Positions 16,477-26,400 of a stretch of DNA of 64,000 bases are shown here, piece after piece. The DNA is from Methylosinus sp. C49 (GTDB lineage: Bacteria > Pseudomonadota > Alphaproteobacteria > Rhizobiales > Beijerinckiaceae): contig NZ_AP022332.1 in the NCBI RefSeq assembly GCF_009936375.1, forward strand, positions 3,442,501-3,506,500, in the 5' to 3' direction. The notes below the pieces were generated by a model, which saw nothing but the letters and a program-made list of their open reading frames with translations, ran no database searches and was not told the DNA's origin. Both the position numbers and the translations under genes were made by a program. Every line of letters begins with the position of its first letter. Within the stretch, counting starts at the first letter, position 1.

Positions 16477-17137
16477 AGCGCTTCGATCGATCGTCGCGCT
16501 GCTCTGCCTCGGAGCGAGCGCCTGTTCGAGCGTGGAGCCCATCGCCTATTCCGGGCTTCCATCCTCGGCGCATTTGCAGCCCAATCGGCAAGAGGACGCC
16601 AAGCGCATTCCGTTTCGCTACGCCGCGACGACAGATTGGCGAGCCTATAATAGGATCATCATCGATCCGGTCGCGATCTATCGCGGCGCCGATCATCAAT
16701 TCGCCGATATGGCGGAGACCGACAAGGCCTCGCTCGCCGAGCACATGCAGAGCGAATTCGCCGAAAAGCTGAAGAGCCGCTTCGCTGTCGCGGACAGGCC
16801 GGGCCCGAATACGCTGCGGCTGAAATTGATTTTGACCGGCGCCGTAACGAGCACGCCCGTCCTCGGCACGCTCTCCCGCTTCGATCTCGCAGGCGGACTC
16901 TACAATGGCGTGCAGACTGTGCGCGGCGGCGAAGGGCTGATGACCGGCTCGGTGATCTACGCGGTCGAGATCAGAGACGCCGCCGACAATCGGCTGCTCA
17001 CGGCGTTCGTCGCCAAGCAATATCCGAGCCCGTTGAATATTCCTGCGAGCATCGGCGTGCTGTCGGCGGCGCATACGGGGATAGAAAAAGGCGCGGAAGA
17101 GCTGGTGGAGCAATTGTCCAAACCCCGGCGATCGTGA
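16460..17137 (+). CDS. DUF3313-type lipoprotein
   Basis: This 225-residue predicted outer-membrane or periplasmic lipoprotein has a lipobox at residues 18-22 (LGASAC) after a short hydrophobic segment. The body matches DUF3313: SGLPSSAHLQPN, a YNRIIIDPVAIYRGAD segment, and a C-terminal helical end. The ATG at 16460 is preceded by AAAGGAG; the longer frame is an overlap artefact. It follows the beta-barrel and hypothetical genes in the same direction, so the three may form an envelope operon under the TetR-controlled promoter. Function of the family is unknown. Confidence 0.8.
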   Translation: MAALDKALRSIVALLCLGASACSSVEPIAYSGLPSSAHLQPNRQEDAKRIPFRYAATTDWRAYNRIIIDPVAIYRGADHQFADMAETDKASLAEHMQSEFAEKLKSRFAVADRPGPNTLRLKLILTGAVTSTPVLGTLSRFDLAGGLYNGVQTVRGGEGLMTGSVIYAVEIRDAADNRLLTAFVAKQYPSPLNIPASIGVLSAAHTGIEKGAEELVEQLSKPRRS

Positions 17138-17206
17138 CCCATCGTCTATGGTGCAAGGATCATGCATCTGCGTTTTAGATGACATGGCCAGAAAGCGAGC
17201 TTTCCA

Positions 17207-17560
17207 ATGAAGATGATCTTCCTCTCCTGCGGACTCATCGTGACCGGACTTGTGGGAAACGGCGTTCCGGCCCTATCGCAGGTCGTCATCCCGTCGGTTC
17301 CCGACAATCTCGAGTCGCAATATCTCGAGCAATGGAACCGCCGCCATGCCGAGCGCAGAGAATGGACGCCGAGCCCCCGCGACTTCAGCCCCGACGACGC
17401 CATTCGTCTTCTGCAGCGCAGGGGCTACCGGGTATTCGGGGTGAACGATGTCGGACTTCGCTATTTGGTGCGCGCATGGCGAGATGGCGACCATCTCCTC
17501 GTCAGCCTTTCACGCGAGGGCGAAATCATGGGAGTGGTGCATGACCGCACGCACGACTGA
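17207..17560 (+). CDS. Small secreted protein, PepSY-like
   Basis: This 117-residue protein has a clear signal peptide (IFLSCGLIVTGLVGNGVPALS). The mature part has PDDAIRLLQRRGYRVFGVND followed by YLVRAWRDGDHLLVSLSREG, a helix plus strands arrangement like PepSY domains. A purine-rich region precedes the ATG. PepSY-like proteins often inhibit proteases or bind envelope targets, but the match here is by shape rather than a strong motif. It may be the last gene of the envelope cluster beginning at 15424. Confidence 0.6.
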   Translation: MKMIFLSCGLIVTGLVGNGVPALSQVVIPSVPDNLESQYLEQWNRRHAERREWTPSPRDFSPDDAIRLLQRRGYRVFGVNDVGLRYLVRAWRDGDHLLVSLSREGEIMGVVHDRTHD

Positions 17561-17709
17561 ACGATCGATCGCTCGGCTGGTCCGGCGCGGGCTCATAGCG
17601 ATGATCTCGACCTCCTTCGCCGGGTACGCCGATCAGTCGGGTGACGCAGGGAATGGCGCGCTGGGCGTCGCCGGGGCGGCGGGGGTCATCGGAATTGATG
17701 GTTTTTAGA

Positions 17710-17727
17710 GCGAGCCTGAAGGCTCGC
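17710..17727. repeat. Short hairpin GCGAGCC-TGAA-GGCTCGC
   Basis: A perfect seven-base stem with a four-base loop lies between the small secreted protein gene and the truncated ketoacyl synthase, near the synthase breakpoint. On the minus strand it is followed by TCTAAAAAC, which is too poor in T for a confident terminator. It may be an intergenic palindromic repeat element. Confidence 0.4.
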
Positions 17728-17739
17728 ACTCGAGAGGCT

Positions 17740-18234
17740 TCAAATTCGTCGACTGAGCCCATGGCGTATCGAAACCTGGCCAGCCGCGAGATTCACGAGG
17801 AAGGAGGGGATTGTGAAGGGCGAAAGTCGACGCGCTCCACGCTGATCGACCGTCCGCACGGCCTCGGTAATCGCGGGGAACCCTCCGATTCCCGAGGCGA
17901 TGATAGTGGCTGTGCGTAGCCGGTCATCATCGGATGCCGCTTTCCATCCCGCCTGAGCCAGCGCCTCGTCTGCTGCGGCGAGCGCAAAAATGATGAAGCG
18001 GTCGACTCTGCGCTGATCTTTCGCATCAAGCACGCGATCAGGATCGAAACCTGCCACCCCATCGTCTTCCAGTGACGGTACGACGCCGGCAATCTTTACT
18101 GGCAGTTCACTGACGACTTTGTCCGGGAGCCTGCGTATGCCAGAGCGCCCGGCCAACAGACGAGCCCAGGAGGCTTCCACACCGACTGCAAGTGGGCTTA
18201 ACGCCCCCATGCCCGTAACCACGATACGCCGCAT
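17740..18234 (-). pseudogene. Beta-ketoacyl-ACP synthase (FabF-like), N-terminal fragment only
   Basis: The 164-residue frame starts as a normal FabF-type condensing enzyme (RRIVVTGMGALSPLAVGVEA) and follows the family through FIIFALAAADEALAQAGW and IASGIGGFP to FLVNLAAGQVSIRHG. Family members continue for about 250 more residues, including the catalytic Cys-His-His. Here the match ends abruptly and a stop follows five codons later. The fragment therefore cannot catalyse condensation. A good ribosome site (GGAGAAAAG) remains at the start. A deletion or rearrangement near 17755 is the likely cause. Confidence 0.8.
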
Positions 18235-18338
18235 CTTTTCTCCAGACCGTCCGCTTCTCGCGCCGCAGGTGCATTACGCGCCATGAACCGCTATCACAGA
18301 GCATTCCATTACAACTGCTGTAGAGCCGCCTGCGCCGA

Positions 18339-19013
18339 TCAAAAGCGTCGTGTTGTTCCTTTATGCGATTGCTCTCTGTCGGGAGCGCGGCGCACGGCCT
18401 GCGTGACAGGCGGAGCTCCTCGTCGCGATCTCCTCGGTGTCTTTGCTATGCGCCGCACTTCGTGGGCTGCGGCTTCAAGAAAGCCTCGCGAGAAGGCCTC
18501 GTCGTTCACAGTGCGAGATAGCATCATCGCGCCAACCATCAGCGACAGCACCGTCATGGCCCTTCCATGGGGGCCCTCACCCTCGCCCGAAGGCGCCAGC
18601 TCGTCGAGAACCTCGAGATGCGCCTTCAGCCCAGCCTCGAAAGCCGCCTTTACCTCTGGGCCCTGCCGCGCCGCATCGCCACCGAGAGCCACAAGAGGGC
18701 AGCCGTCGCCCCTCTCCTTGCGATGCTCAGGCGAAAAGTAGAACGCCATGACCGCTTCGAGCGCAGCAGCCGGATATGCCGCGATAGTATCTGACCAGTG
18801 GCGTGTCGCCGTCTCCATTGCGCGACGGGAGGCCTGCGCGATCAGATCTTCTTTGGACGCAAACTGCTTGTAAAAGCCTCCTTGCGTAAGGCCAGCGCCC
18901 TTCATCAGATCCTTGAGACCAATTCCATCGAAGCCATGTTCGCGGAACAGGCGGCTCGCGGCATTTACCACGGCCTCATGGTTCTCTTCCGCCTGCGCAC
19001 GACTGACCCTCAT
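18339..19013 (-). CDS. TetR/AcrR-family regulator
   Basis: This 224-residue regulator has a TetR DNA-binding domain at residues 8-55 (AVVNAASRLFREHGFDGIGL, GLTQGGFYKQFASKEDL), typical of the group that controls efflux or reductase genes. The C-terminal ligand domain includes GDGCPLVALGGDAARQG. The start at 19013 is chosen because the extra upstream residues are not family-like. A perfect short palindrome lies 29 bases upstream. Its neighbours are a broken ketoacyl synthase and a divergent HxlR gene, so its original target may have been lost. Confidence 0.85.
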   Translation of the reverse strand: MRVSRAQAEENHEAVVNAASRLFREHGFDGIGLKDLMKGAGLTQGGFYKQFASKEDLIAQASRRAMETATRHWSDTIAAYPAAALEAVMAFYFSPEHRKERGDGCPLVALGGDAARQGPEVKAAFEAGLKAHLEVLDELAPSGEGEGPHGRAMTVLSLMVGAMMLSRTVNDEAFSRGFLEAAAHEVRRIAKTPRRSRRGAPPVTQAVRRAPDREQSHKGTTRRF

Positions 19014-19041
19014 AGAGCACCTCGATATAGATTGCGAACAG

Positions 19042-19056
19042 CATCTATGATAGATG
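19042..19056. promoter_or_regulatory. Candidate TetR operator CATCTAT-G-ATAGATG
   Basis: A perfect 15-base inverted repeat with seven-base arms lies just upstream of the TetR gene, in the divergent gap toward the HxlR gene. Its position suits autoregulation. It is short, so the assignment rests on placement and perfect symmetry. Confidence 0.45.
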
Positions 19057-19210
19057 GAGGTTAAACGCAATCCAAAATGGCCGTTCATCCGACGCTCGTG
19101 GACGCGCGGCCCGAATTCGTTGAGCCACTCACCTTTCCGTCGTCGCGGTGGAACATCTGCCGAGGCAGTGATACTATCGAATCAAAAGTGACTCTCTACC
19201 GAAACAGCAA

Positions 19211-19654
19211 ATGAGCGATAAAGACCCTATCCTGGACCCTTGCCCGATCGCTCGAAGCCTGGCTCTCGTCGGCGATGCGTGGAGCATGCTGATCCTCCGA
19301 GACGCACAGATGGGGCTCACGCGCTTCGACCAATTCCGCAAGAGCCTCGGCATTGCGCCGACGATCCTGACTCGGCGGCTAGCGACGTTGACGGAAGAGG
19401 GACTGCTGCAGAAGCGGCGCTACTCGGAGCGTCCTCCGCGCGAAGAGTATCTGCTGACGACCGCCGGGCGCGATTTTTTGCCCGTTCTCTTCATGATCGG
19501 AGCGTGGGGAAGCCAATATCGTGGCGGGGGTAAGCTGACGCGCTTTTTGGACGCGGAAACAGGGATGGAGATCAAGCCCGTGGCTGTGGATGAGGTCACA
19601 GGCGCGAAGATCGGGACACGCCCAATTCGCATTGTCTCGCCGGACAGCGGCTGA
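19211..19654 (+). CDS. HxlR-family winged-helix regulator
   Basis: This 147-residue protein has the HxlR pattern: an N-terminal CPIARSLALVGDAWSMLILR, then the winged helix (FDQFRKSLGIAPTILTRRL, LTEEGLLQKRRYSERPPREE) and YLLTTAGRDFLPVL. The early Cys is where redox- or electrophile-sensing HxlR members react. The region beyond residue 105 is a short C-terminal extension. No obvious same-direction target follows, since the next gene is on the other strand; the divergent TetR gene is the closest candidate. Confidence 0.88.
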   Translation: MSDKDPILDPCPIARSLALVGDAWSMLILRDAQMGLTRFDQFRKSLGIAPTILTRRLATLTEEGLLQKRRYSERPPREEYLLTTAGRDFLPVLFMIGAWGSQYRGGGKLTRFLDAETGMEIKPVAVDEVTGAKIGTRPIRIVSPDSG

Positions 19655-19800
19655 AAAACGCGATCTTTTGTCGGGCGTCGACCACCCGAAGAACAGCGGA
19701 GCGTTGTCCTTGTCGCGGTCCCGCGACGCCTCGGGCGTGTGTTCGACCAAACGTCGGAAGCCGCCGCGGGCGGGACCTATTATTCGCACCGCCATAAATC

Positions 19801-21270
19801 TCACGGCTCCGAGGTCGGCGTTCCGCCCAATGCCCTGAATACGCGGACAGCGGCCCTCGCCGTGCCCGCCCGACTGCGAGCGAGCTCGCTTCTGGCGACC
19901 AACAATTGCCGATTGGCGTCGAGCGCGTCGGTGAGCGGTATTCCGCCGGCGCGGTAGGCGCTTTGCGCGAGAGTGAGAGCTCGCTTCGCAGCCGAAATCT
20001 CCGCCTCCAGCTCTTTCGTTTGCGCCTTGGTCTGGGTGAAGGCGGTAAACGCGTTCTCGACGTCTTCGGCCGCGTGCAAGATCGATTGTCGATATCTGGC
20101 GAGCGCCACGGCATTCGCGCCTTCGGCCTGCGCCACCTCGGAGTCGATCTTGCCGAAATCGAACAGCCGCCAGCGCAAGCCCGCGACCGCTTGGGGTTGG
20201 AATGTCGCGGATCGGAAGAGATGCGAAACATTCATGCTTTCGAAGCCCAGCAGGCCGGAGATCGAAATTTTTGGATAGTAGCCGGAGATCGCTTCGCCGA
20301 TCCGCGCATTGGATGATGCGAGTCGCCGCTCGGCGGCGATGACATCCGGCCGGCGCCGTAAGACGTCTATCGGCTTGTCGCCTCCGAAAACGCGAGAAAC
20401 CGCGGGTATATTCGCAGGCGCTCTCAGTTCCGCCGCATAGGTTCCGGGTTGCGCGCCCATGAGAACGTCGAGGCGATTGAGTTGCGCCTCCAGATCGACA
20501 CGCAGAGGCGGTAGAGCGCTGCGCGCCTGATAAAGGAGCGCTTCGGCTTGCGCCGTTTCCCGCGCCGACGCGAGGCCGAGGGCGGAACGCTGGCGAACGA
20601 GGTCGAGCAGATGCGCGTCGGTCGCGATCTGCCCTTCCGTCGCAGCGATTTGCGCTTGATCTCCACGTATCTGAAAATAGGCGTCAGCGGCGTCGGCCGC
20701 CACCGAAATGCGCGTTCCGAGACGAGCCGCCTCGGCGGCTTCGGCCTCGGCGCTCGCCGCCTCGGCGCCGCGACGCAAGCCGCCGAAGACATCGATTTCC
20801 CAGCTCGAGCTGATTCCGAGGTCGAACAAAGCCTGGTTCGGATCATAGCCGGGCAGGTTTCTTCCGATTGCGCCGACCGGACTTTCGAGCGACTGCCGGA
20901 TTTTCACCGCCTGCGCGGTTGCATCCGTGGTCGGCAAAAGTTTGGCGCCGGCCTCCCGCGCGGCGGCGCGAGCCTGCTCGACGCGTGCGAGTGACGCAGC
21001 CAGATCGAGATTTTGGTCCAGGGCCCGCCGAATGATGCGCGTCAGCATGGGATCGTCAAATCCCGTCCACCATCGATCCAGTGGCGGCGCATCGTCCCGG
21101 CGCGCCGGGAGGGCGCCGACGCTGTGAAAATCGGCGAGCGATATCGTTGGGGCCACATAGTCGGGACCGACGGCGCATCCCGAAACGCTCGCCCCGAATA
21201 GTGTCGCCGCCAGAGCGAGGGCCTTGTGATCTCGCGCGAGCGGAGACTTCGGAGTGGAGGCGAATTTCAT
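19801..21270 (-). CDS. RND efflux outer-membrane factor lipoprotein (NodT/OprM family)
   Basis: This 489-residue outer-membrane channel subunit has a signal peptide with lipobox (FGASVSGCAVGPDYVAP), then two OEP repeats rich in Ala, Gln and Glu helices typical of TolC-like barrels. Characteristic segments are ASLARVEQARAAAREAGAKL, SSWEIDVFGGLRRGAEAA and the later WRLFDFGKIDSEVAQAEGAN. It diverges from the TetR gene and would complete the pump formed by the adaptor and permease downstream of that TetR. A TGATGATATTGTCA site lies in the shared promoter. An unusual layout is that the channel gene is separated from, and opposite to, its pump genes. Confidence 0.92.
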   Translation of the reverse strand: MKFASTPKSPLARDHKALALAATLFGASVSGCAVGPDYVAPTISLADFHSVGALPARRDDAPPLDRWWTGFDDPMLTRIIRRALDQNLDLAASLARVEQARAAAREAGAKLLPTTDATAQAVKIRQSLESPVGAIGRNLPGYDPNQALFDLGISSSWEIDVFGGLRRGAEAASAEAEAAEAARLGTRISVAADAADAYFQIRGDQAQIAATEGQIATDAHLLDLVRQRSALGLASARETAQAEALLYQARSALPPLRVDLEAQLNRLDVLMGAQPGTYAAELRAPANIPAVSRVFGGDKPIDVLRRRPDVIAAERRLASSNARIGEAISGYYPKISISGLLGFESMNVSHLFRSATFQPQAVAGLRWRLFDFGKIDSEVAQAEGANAVALARYRQSILHAAEDVENAFTAFTQTKAQTKELEAEISAAKRALTLAQSAYRAGGIPLTDALDANRQLLVARSELARSRAGTARAAVRVFRALGGTPTSEP

Positions 21271-21369
21271 CGGCTGGGCCTCTTCTATGGGGCAAGAGCG
21301 ACGCTGCGCCGCCGCGGCGAGCCGCGACTGCTGTCACTTCAGCTCCCCGGCTCAGAAATAGGTTATGAG

Positions 21370-21383
21370 TGATGATATTGTCA
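21370..21383. promoter_or_regulatory. Candidate TetR operator TGATGATATTGTCA
   Basis: This box lies between the outer-membrane factor gene and the TetR gene, within a larger symmetric setting (TTATGA at 21363 and TCATAA at 21386). Read on the minus strand it is TGACAATATCATCA, differing in one base from the box in front of the adaptor gene at 22270. Two near-identical sites at both transcription units of one pump imply a common repressor. Confidence 0.6.
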
Positions 21384-21607
21384 ATTCATAACTCGACGCG
21401 TAAGATGCGACGCATGCCAGCTATCAATCTGTCGAACGGCTGGAGCGGCCGCGCTCGATGTGATCGCGCGGCCCGGCCGAGGATCGACGAGCCCCATCCG
21501 AATAGGAGGCCCGAATGGACGCTGATCGCCAGACCGCTCATCCTCGAATCGTTCCTCCCACGAGCCGAGTTGGATTTGAGCGCACGAATTTGGCATATGG
21601 TGGCTCC

Positions 21608-22243
21608 ATGACAAAAAAGAGCGACACAAAAGCTGCTTCCGATTCGCCGCCGGGGCGCCGCGGGCCGGCTGAACACGAGCGGCGCGAGCAGATCGTCAAC
21701 GCGGCGAACGAGCATTTCCGGCGTTACGGCTATAGCAAGACAACGGTGGCGGACCTCGCCAGAGCGATCGGCCTGTCGACCGCCTATATCTACAAGTTTT
21801 TCGACTCGAAGCAGGCGATCGGCGAAGCGGTCAGCGCAGCCGCTCTAGGCGGAATCATCGCCGAGCTGCAGAAGGTCGTGGGCCAAAAGAAGTCGGCCGC
21901 CGAGAGGCTTCGCGCTATGTACCAGCGCCTCACGCGTGAAAGCGCGGCGCTCTTCTTCAATGAGCGAAAGCTCCACGAAATCGTGATCACGGCGTGCTCG
22001 GAAGCGTGGCGGCCGATCTCGGACTACGAGGACGCAATGCTGGGGCTCATCCGCGAGCTCGTCGCGGAAGGACGCGAGAAGGGCGAATTCGAGCGCAAGA
22101 CGCCCATCGAGGAAACATGTCGCGCCATCCTTCAGACGATGGAGCTATGCTGGAGTCCTCGCCTTCTCGAGCGGCACCTCGACGATCTCGAGGAGCGTGC
22201 GGCAGCCATGGCGAATCTGGTGTTGCGAAGCCTTGCGCCCTAG
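21608..22243 (+). CDS. TetR/AcrR-family repressor of the adjacent RND pump
   Basis: This 211-residue TetR regulator has a DNA-binding domain at about residues 24-70 (REQIVNAANEHFRRYGYSKT, DLARAIGLSTAYIYKFFDSK), then a ligand domain ending in RHLDDLEERAAAMANLVL. The ATG at 21608 is used because upstream codons do not fit the family. It sits between the divergent outer-membrane factor and the co-directional adaptor and permease, with matching palindromic boxes on both sides. This is the usual layout for a pump repressor released by the pump's substrate. Confidence 0.9.
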   Translation: MTKKSDTKAASDSPPGRRGPAEHERREQIVNAANEHFRRYGYSKTTVADLARAIGLSTAYIYKFFDSKQAIGEAVSAAALGGIIAELQKVVGQKKSAAERLRAMYQRLTRESAALFFNERKLHEIVITACSEAWRPISDYEDAMLGLIRELVAEGREKGEFERKTPIEETCRAILQTMELCWSPRLLERHLDDLEERAAAMANLVLRSLAP

Positions 22244-22269
22244 CTCGCATTCTGTAACGAGTGACTGAT

Positions 22270-22283
22270 TGACAATATCGTCA
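22270..22283. promoter_or_regulatory. Candidate TetR operator TGACAATATCGTCA
   Basis: An imperfect palindrome (TGAC and GTCA arms around a six-base AT-rich centre) lies 45 bases upstream of the adaptor ATG. It overlaps TTGACA, a possible -35 element. It matches the box in the outer-membrane factor/TetR gap at 13 of 14 positions when that box is read on the opposite strand. Confidence 0.6.
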
Positions 22284-22327
22284 CCAATTATTAATTTGGG
22301 TTTCGAGCTTCGCTTGGGACCCCGAAC

Positions 22328-23437
22328 ATGCCCAGATTGGAAAAATCGACTATTGCTGCGGCCGCTGTTTTCGCCGCGTTGAGCCTCGCAGCCTGCGGCA
22401 AATCCGAACAAGACCCGAGAACCAAGCAGCAGCTTGTCCGAGTCGCGACCGTAGAACGGGCCGGCGCGCCAGAGCGGGCCTTCACAGGCGTCGTCGCCGC
22501 GCGCGTGCAGAGCAATCTCGGCTTCCGAGTCGGAGGCAAGGTCATCGAGCGTCTGGTCGACACAGGCCAGAAAGTGCGAGCTCGCCAGCCCGTCATGCGT
22601 ATCGATTCTGTCGATTATCAGCATGCGATCACCGTTCGAGCCGGCGATGTCACCGCTGCGAAAGCCCGCTACGCTCAGGCGGCGGCCGACGAAGCGCGCT
22701 ATCGCAAGCTGGTCGGTTCGGGCGCAGTATCCAAATCGGCGTATGATCAGGCAAAAGCCACGGCGGACGCGACGCGAGCGCAATTGGACGCAGCCGAAGC
22801 GCAGCTGAAAGTCGCGAAAGACGAGCTCGAATATTCCACTCTGCTCGCGGACGCCGACGGCGTCGTGGTCGAGACGCTCGCCGAGCCCGGCCAAGTCGTT
22901 TCCGCAGGCCAGATCGTCGTGAAGCTCGCACACTCCGGGCCGCGCGAAGCGGCCGTCAATCTGCCTGAGACGATACGGCCGTCGATCGGCTCGACGGCGC
23001 GGGCGACCGTATACGGGAGCCAGGCCGGCGCGGTCGCGCATCTGAGGCAGCTCTCGGACGCCGCCGATCCGCAGACCCGGACCTTCGAAGCCCGCTACGT
23101 GCTGGAAGGGTCGGCGCAGCAAGCGCCGCTCGGCGCGACGGTCACGGTCTACCTCGCCAAGGACGATGCGGCTTCGGCGACCTCGGCGCCGCTCGGAGCG
23201 ATTTTCGACAAGGGCGATGGACCCGGTGTTTGGATTGTGAATGGCGACACGGTTTCGTTCCGTCCGGTCCAGATCGCGCGCCTCGGCGCGGAAAGAGCAA
23301 TTCTCCTGAAGGGAGTCGTCGCCGGCGAGCAGGTCGTAGCGCTCGGCGCCCATCTTCTGCACGAAGGCGAACACGTTCGCACCAATGGCGCGCACGCCGA
23401 GGCTGGACAGGCTCAGAACGAGAAGGTGGCGAAATGA
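22328..23437 (+). CDS. RND efflux periplasmic adaptor lipoprotein
   Basis: This 369-residue membrane-fusion protein has a lipobox (AALSLAACGKSEQD), so it is anchored to the inner membrane by lipid. It has the lipoyl halves (VQSNLGFRVGGKVIERLVDT and LADADGVVVETLAEPGQVVS) around a coiled-coil hairpin rich in Ala, then beta-barrel and membrane-proximal domains. Its stop overlaps the permease ATG by four bases. It belongs to a different RND branch from the adaptor at the left edge. The pump has all three parts plus repressor in one locus. Confidence 0.92.
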   Translation: MPRLEKSTIAAAAVFAALSLAACGKSEQDPRTKQQLVRVATVERAGAPERAFTGVVAARVQSNLGFRVGGKVIERLVDTGQKVRARQPVMRIDSVDYQHAITVRAGDVTAAKARYAQAAADEARYRKLVGSGAVSKSAYDQAKATADATRAQLDAAEAQLKVAKDELEYSTLLADADGVVVETLAEPGQVVSAGQIVVKLAHSGPREAAVNLPETIRPSIGSTARATVYGSQAGAVAHLRQLSDAADPQTRTFEARYVLEGSAQQAPLGATVTVYLAKDDAASATSAPLGAIFDKGDGPGVWIVNGDTVSFRPVQIARLGAERAILLKGVVAGEQVVALGAHLLHEGEHVRTNGAHAEAGQAQNEKVAK

Positions 23438-26400
23438 GCGGCTTCAATCTCTCCGCCCTGGCGGTTCGCGAACGGGCGATCACGCTCTTTCTTCTGATCG
23501 CCGTCACCGCGGCCGGCGTCTTCGCCTTCAGCCGGCTCGGCCGCGCGGAAGATCCTGCCTTCACGATCAAGACGCTGATCGTAACCGCGGCCTGGCCGGG
23601 CGCGACGGCCGAGGAGATGCAGAATCTCGTCGCCGAGCCGCTCGAGAAGCGGCTGCAAGAACTGCGTTGGTACGATCGAGTCGAGACCTTCACGCGTCCG
23701 GGCTTGGCTTTCATGACCCTGACGCTACAGGACAAGACTCCGCCGTCACTCGTTCAGGAGGAGTTCTATCAAGCGCGAAAGAAGCTCGGCGACGAGGCGC
23801 ATAAGCTGCCCGCCGGCGCGCTCGGTCCTTTCGTGAACGACGAATATTCCGATGTGAGTTTCGCCGTATACGCCGTGAAAGCCCGCGGCATGCAGCCGCG
23901 CGAGCTGACGCGTGAGGCGGAAGCGTTGCGCCAACGCTTGCTGCATGTGGCCGGCGTCAAGAAAGTCGACATTCTCGGCGAGCGCCCGGAGCGAATTTTC
24001 GTCAACTTCTCCTATGAGCGGCTCGCGACGCTCGGGATAGCCCCGCGTGAAATCATCGATGCGCTCCGGCGTCAGAACGCGGTCACTCCCGCCGGATCGA
24101 TCGACGCTGACGGGCCGCAGGTCTTCATTCGCATCGACGGCGCCTTCGACAGCCTGCAAAAAATCGCCGACACGCCTTTGGTCAGCGGCGGCCGCGTACT
24201 GAAGCTGTCCGACATCGCGGAGGTCACGCGCGGCTATGAGGATCCTGCGACCTATCTGATCCGTCACAATGGCGAGCCGGCCATGGCGCTCAGCCTCGTC
24301 ATGAAGGAAGGGGTGAACGGCCTCGAGCTCGGGAAAGCGCTGGACGCGGAGGAAGCCAAGATCGCGCAAGAACTGCCGGCCGGGCTCTCCTTCACCAAGG
24401 TCAGCGATCAGGCCGTCAATATCACGGAATCGGTCGACGAGTTCATGCTCAAATTCTTCGTCGCCCTGAGTGTGGTCCTCGTCGTGAGCCTGGTCAGTCT
24501 CGGTTGGCGCGTCGGCATCGTGGTCGCGGCCGCGGTTCCACTCACCCTTGCGGCGGTTCTCGTCATCATGCTGGTCACGGATCGCGTGTTCGATCGCATC
24601 ACGCTCGGCGCCTTGATCATCTCGCTCGGACTCCTCGTCGACGATGCGATCATCGCCATCGAGATCATGGTGGTGAAGCTGGAAGAAGGCTTCGACCGTG
24701 TCAAAGCTGCGGCCTATGCCTGGAGCAATACCGCCGCGCCGATGCTCTCGGGCACGCTCGTGACCATCATCGGCTTCACGCCTGTCGGATTCGCGCGTTC
24801 GACGGCGGGGGAATATGCCGGCAATATTTTCTGGATCGTCGGTTTCGCGCTGATCACGTCTTGGATCGTCGCTGTCGTCTTCACCCCATATTTGGGGGTG
24901 AAGCTGCTTCCCGACATCAAGCCGATCGAAGGCGGACATCATGCGATCTACGCGACGCCGAATTATCAAAAGCTTCGACGCTTCATAAGGTCGGCGGTCG
25001 ACCAGAAATTCAAGGTCGCGGGGATAGTGCTCGGACTATTCGTCCTCGCGGGCGCGGGAATGGGCGCCGTCAAGCAACAATTCTTCCCGACCTCCGATCG
25101 ACCCGAAGTTCTGGCCGAGGTCCAGATGCCGGAAGGCTCGAGCATCGAGACGACCCGCGCCGCCGCGGCGAAGCTGGAGAATTGGCTGAAGCAGCAGCCC
25201 GAAGCGAAGATCGTCACGACCTATATCGGTCAAGGCGCGCCGCGTTTCTTTTTCTCCTATAGTCCCGAGCTCCCCGACCCGTCCTTCGCCAAGCTCATCG
25301 TCTTGACGCCGGATGCGGAGGCCCGCGACCGCCTCAAAATTCGCTTGCGAGAACGCGTCGCCGAAGGGCTGGCGCCCGAGGCGCGCATTCGCGTGGCGCA
25401 GCTGGTGTTCGGCCCCTACACGCATTTTCCAGTCTTGTTTCGCGTGATGGGACCGGACACGACCAAGCTGCGCGCGATCGCCGATGAGGTGATGGCGGTG
25501 ATGCGGGCCAATCCGAACACGCGCCAAGTCAATCAGGACTGGGGCGAGCGGGCGCCGACGGTTCACTTTGTGCTGGATCAGGATCGTCTCCAGCTGATCG
25601 GCCTCACCTCCATCGACGTGGCGGAGCAGCTGCAGTTTCTGCTCACCGGCGTCACCGCCACTCAGGTGCGGGAGGATATTCGTATAGTCGATGTGGCGGG
25701 GCGCAGCGCGGGGCCGGAGCGTCTCGATCCGGTCAAGCTCGGGGACCTCACGCTGACCGGCAAGAGCGGGAATTCGATTCCGCTCAGCCAGATCGGCCAC
25801 ATCGAGATCCGTCCGGAAGAGCCTATTTTGAGGCGGCGTGATCGCACGCCGACGATCACGGTTCAATGCGACATCGACGAGGCGCTCCAGCCGCCGCAGG
25901 TCTCGGCGGAAATCCAAACGGCGCTGGCGCCGATCATCGCGCGCCTTCCCGATCAATATCGGATCGAGATGGGCGGCAACGCCGAGGAATCGAACAAGGC
26001 CAATTCGGCGTTGGTTCCGATCTTCCCGATCATGATTCTCTTCACGCTGTTCGTCATCGTCCTTCAAGTTCGGTCCCTGCCGGCGATGGGAATGGTGTTT
26101 CTGACCGCTCCTCTCGGATTGCTCGGCACGGTTCCAATCCTGCTGCTGTTCGGACAGCCCTTCGGCTTCAATGCAATCCTGGGACTGATCGGCCTCTCCG
26201 GCATTCTGATGCGCAACACGTTAATTCTGATCGGTCAGATTCAGACCAATGAGGCCGAGGGCTTAGACACCTATCATGCGGTCATCGAGGCGACTGTCCA
26301 ACGCGCGCGCCCTGTGATCTTGACGGCGCTCGCCGCCGTCCTCGCTTTCATTCCGCTGACCCACTCGGTGTTCTGGGGCTCCATGGCCTACACGCTGATC

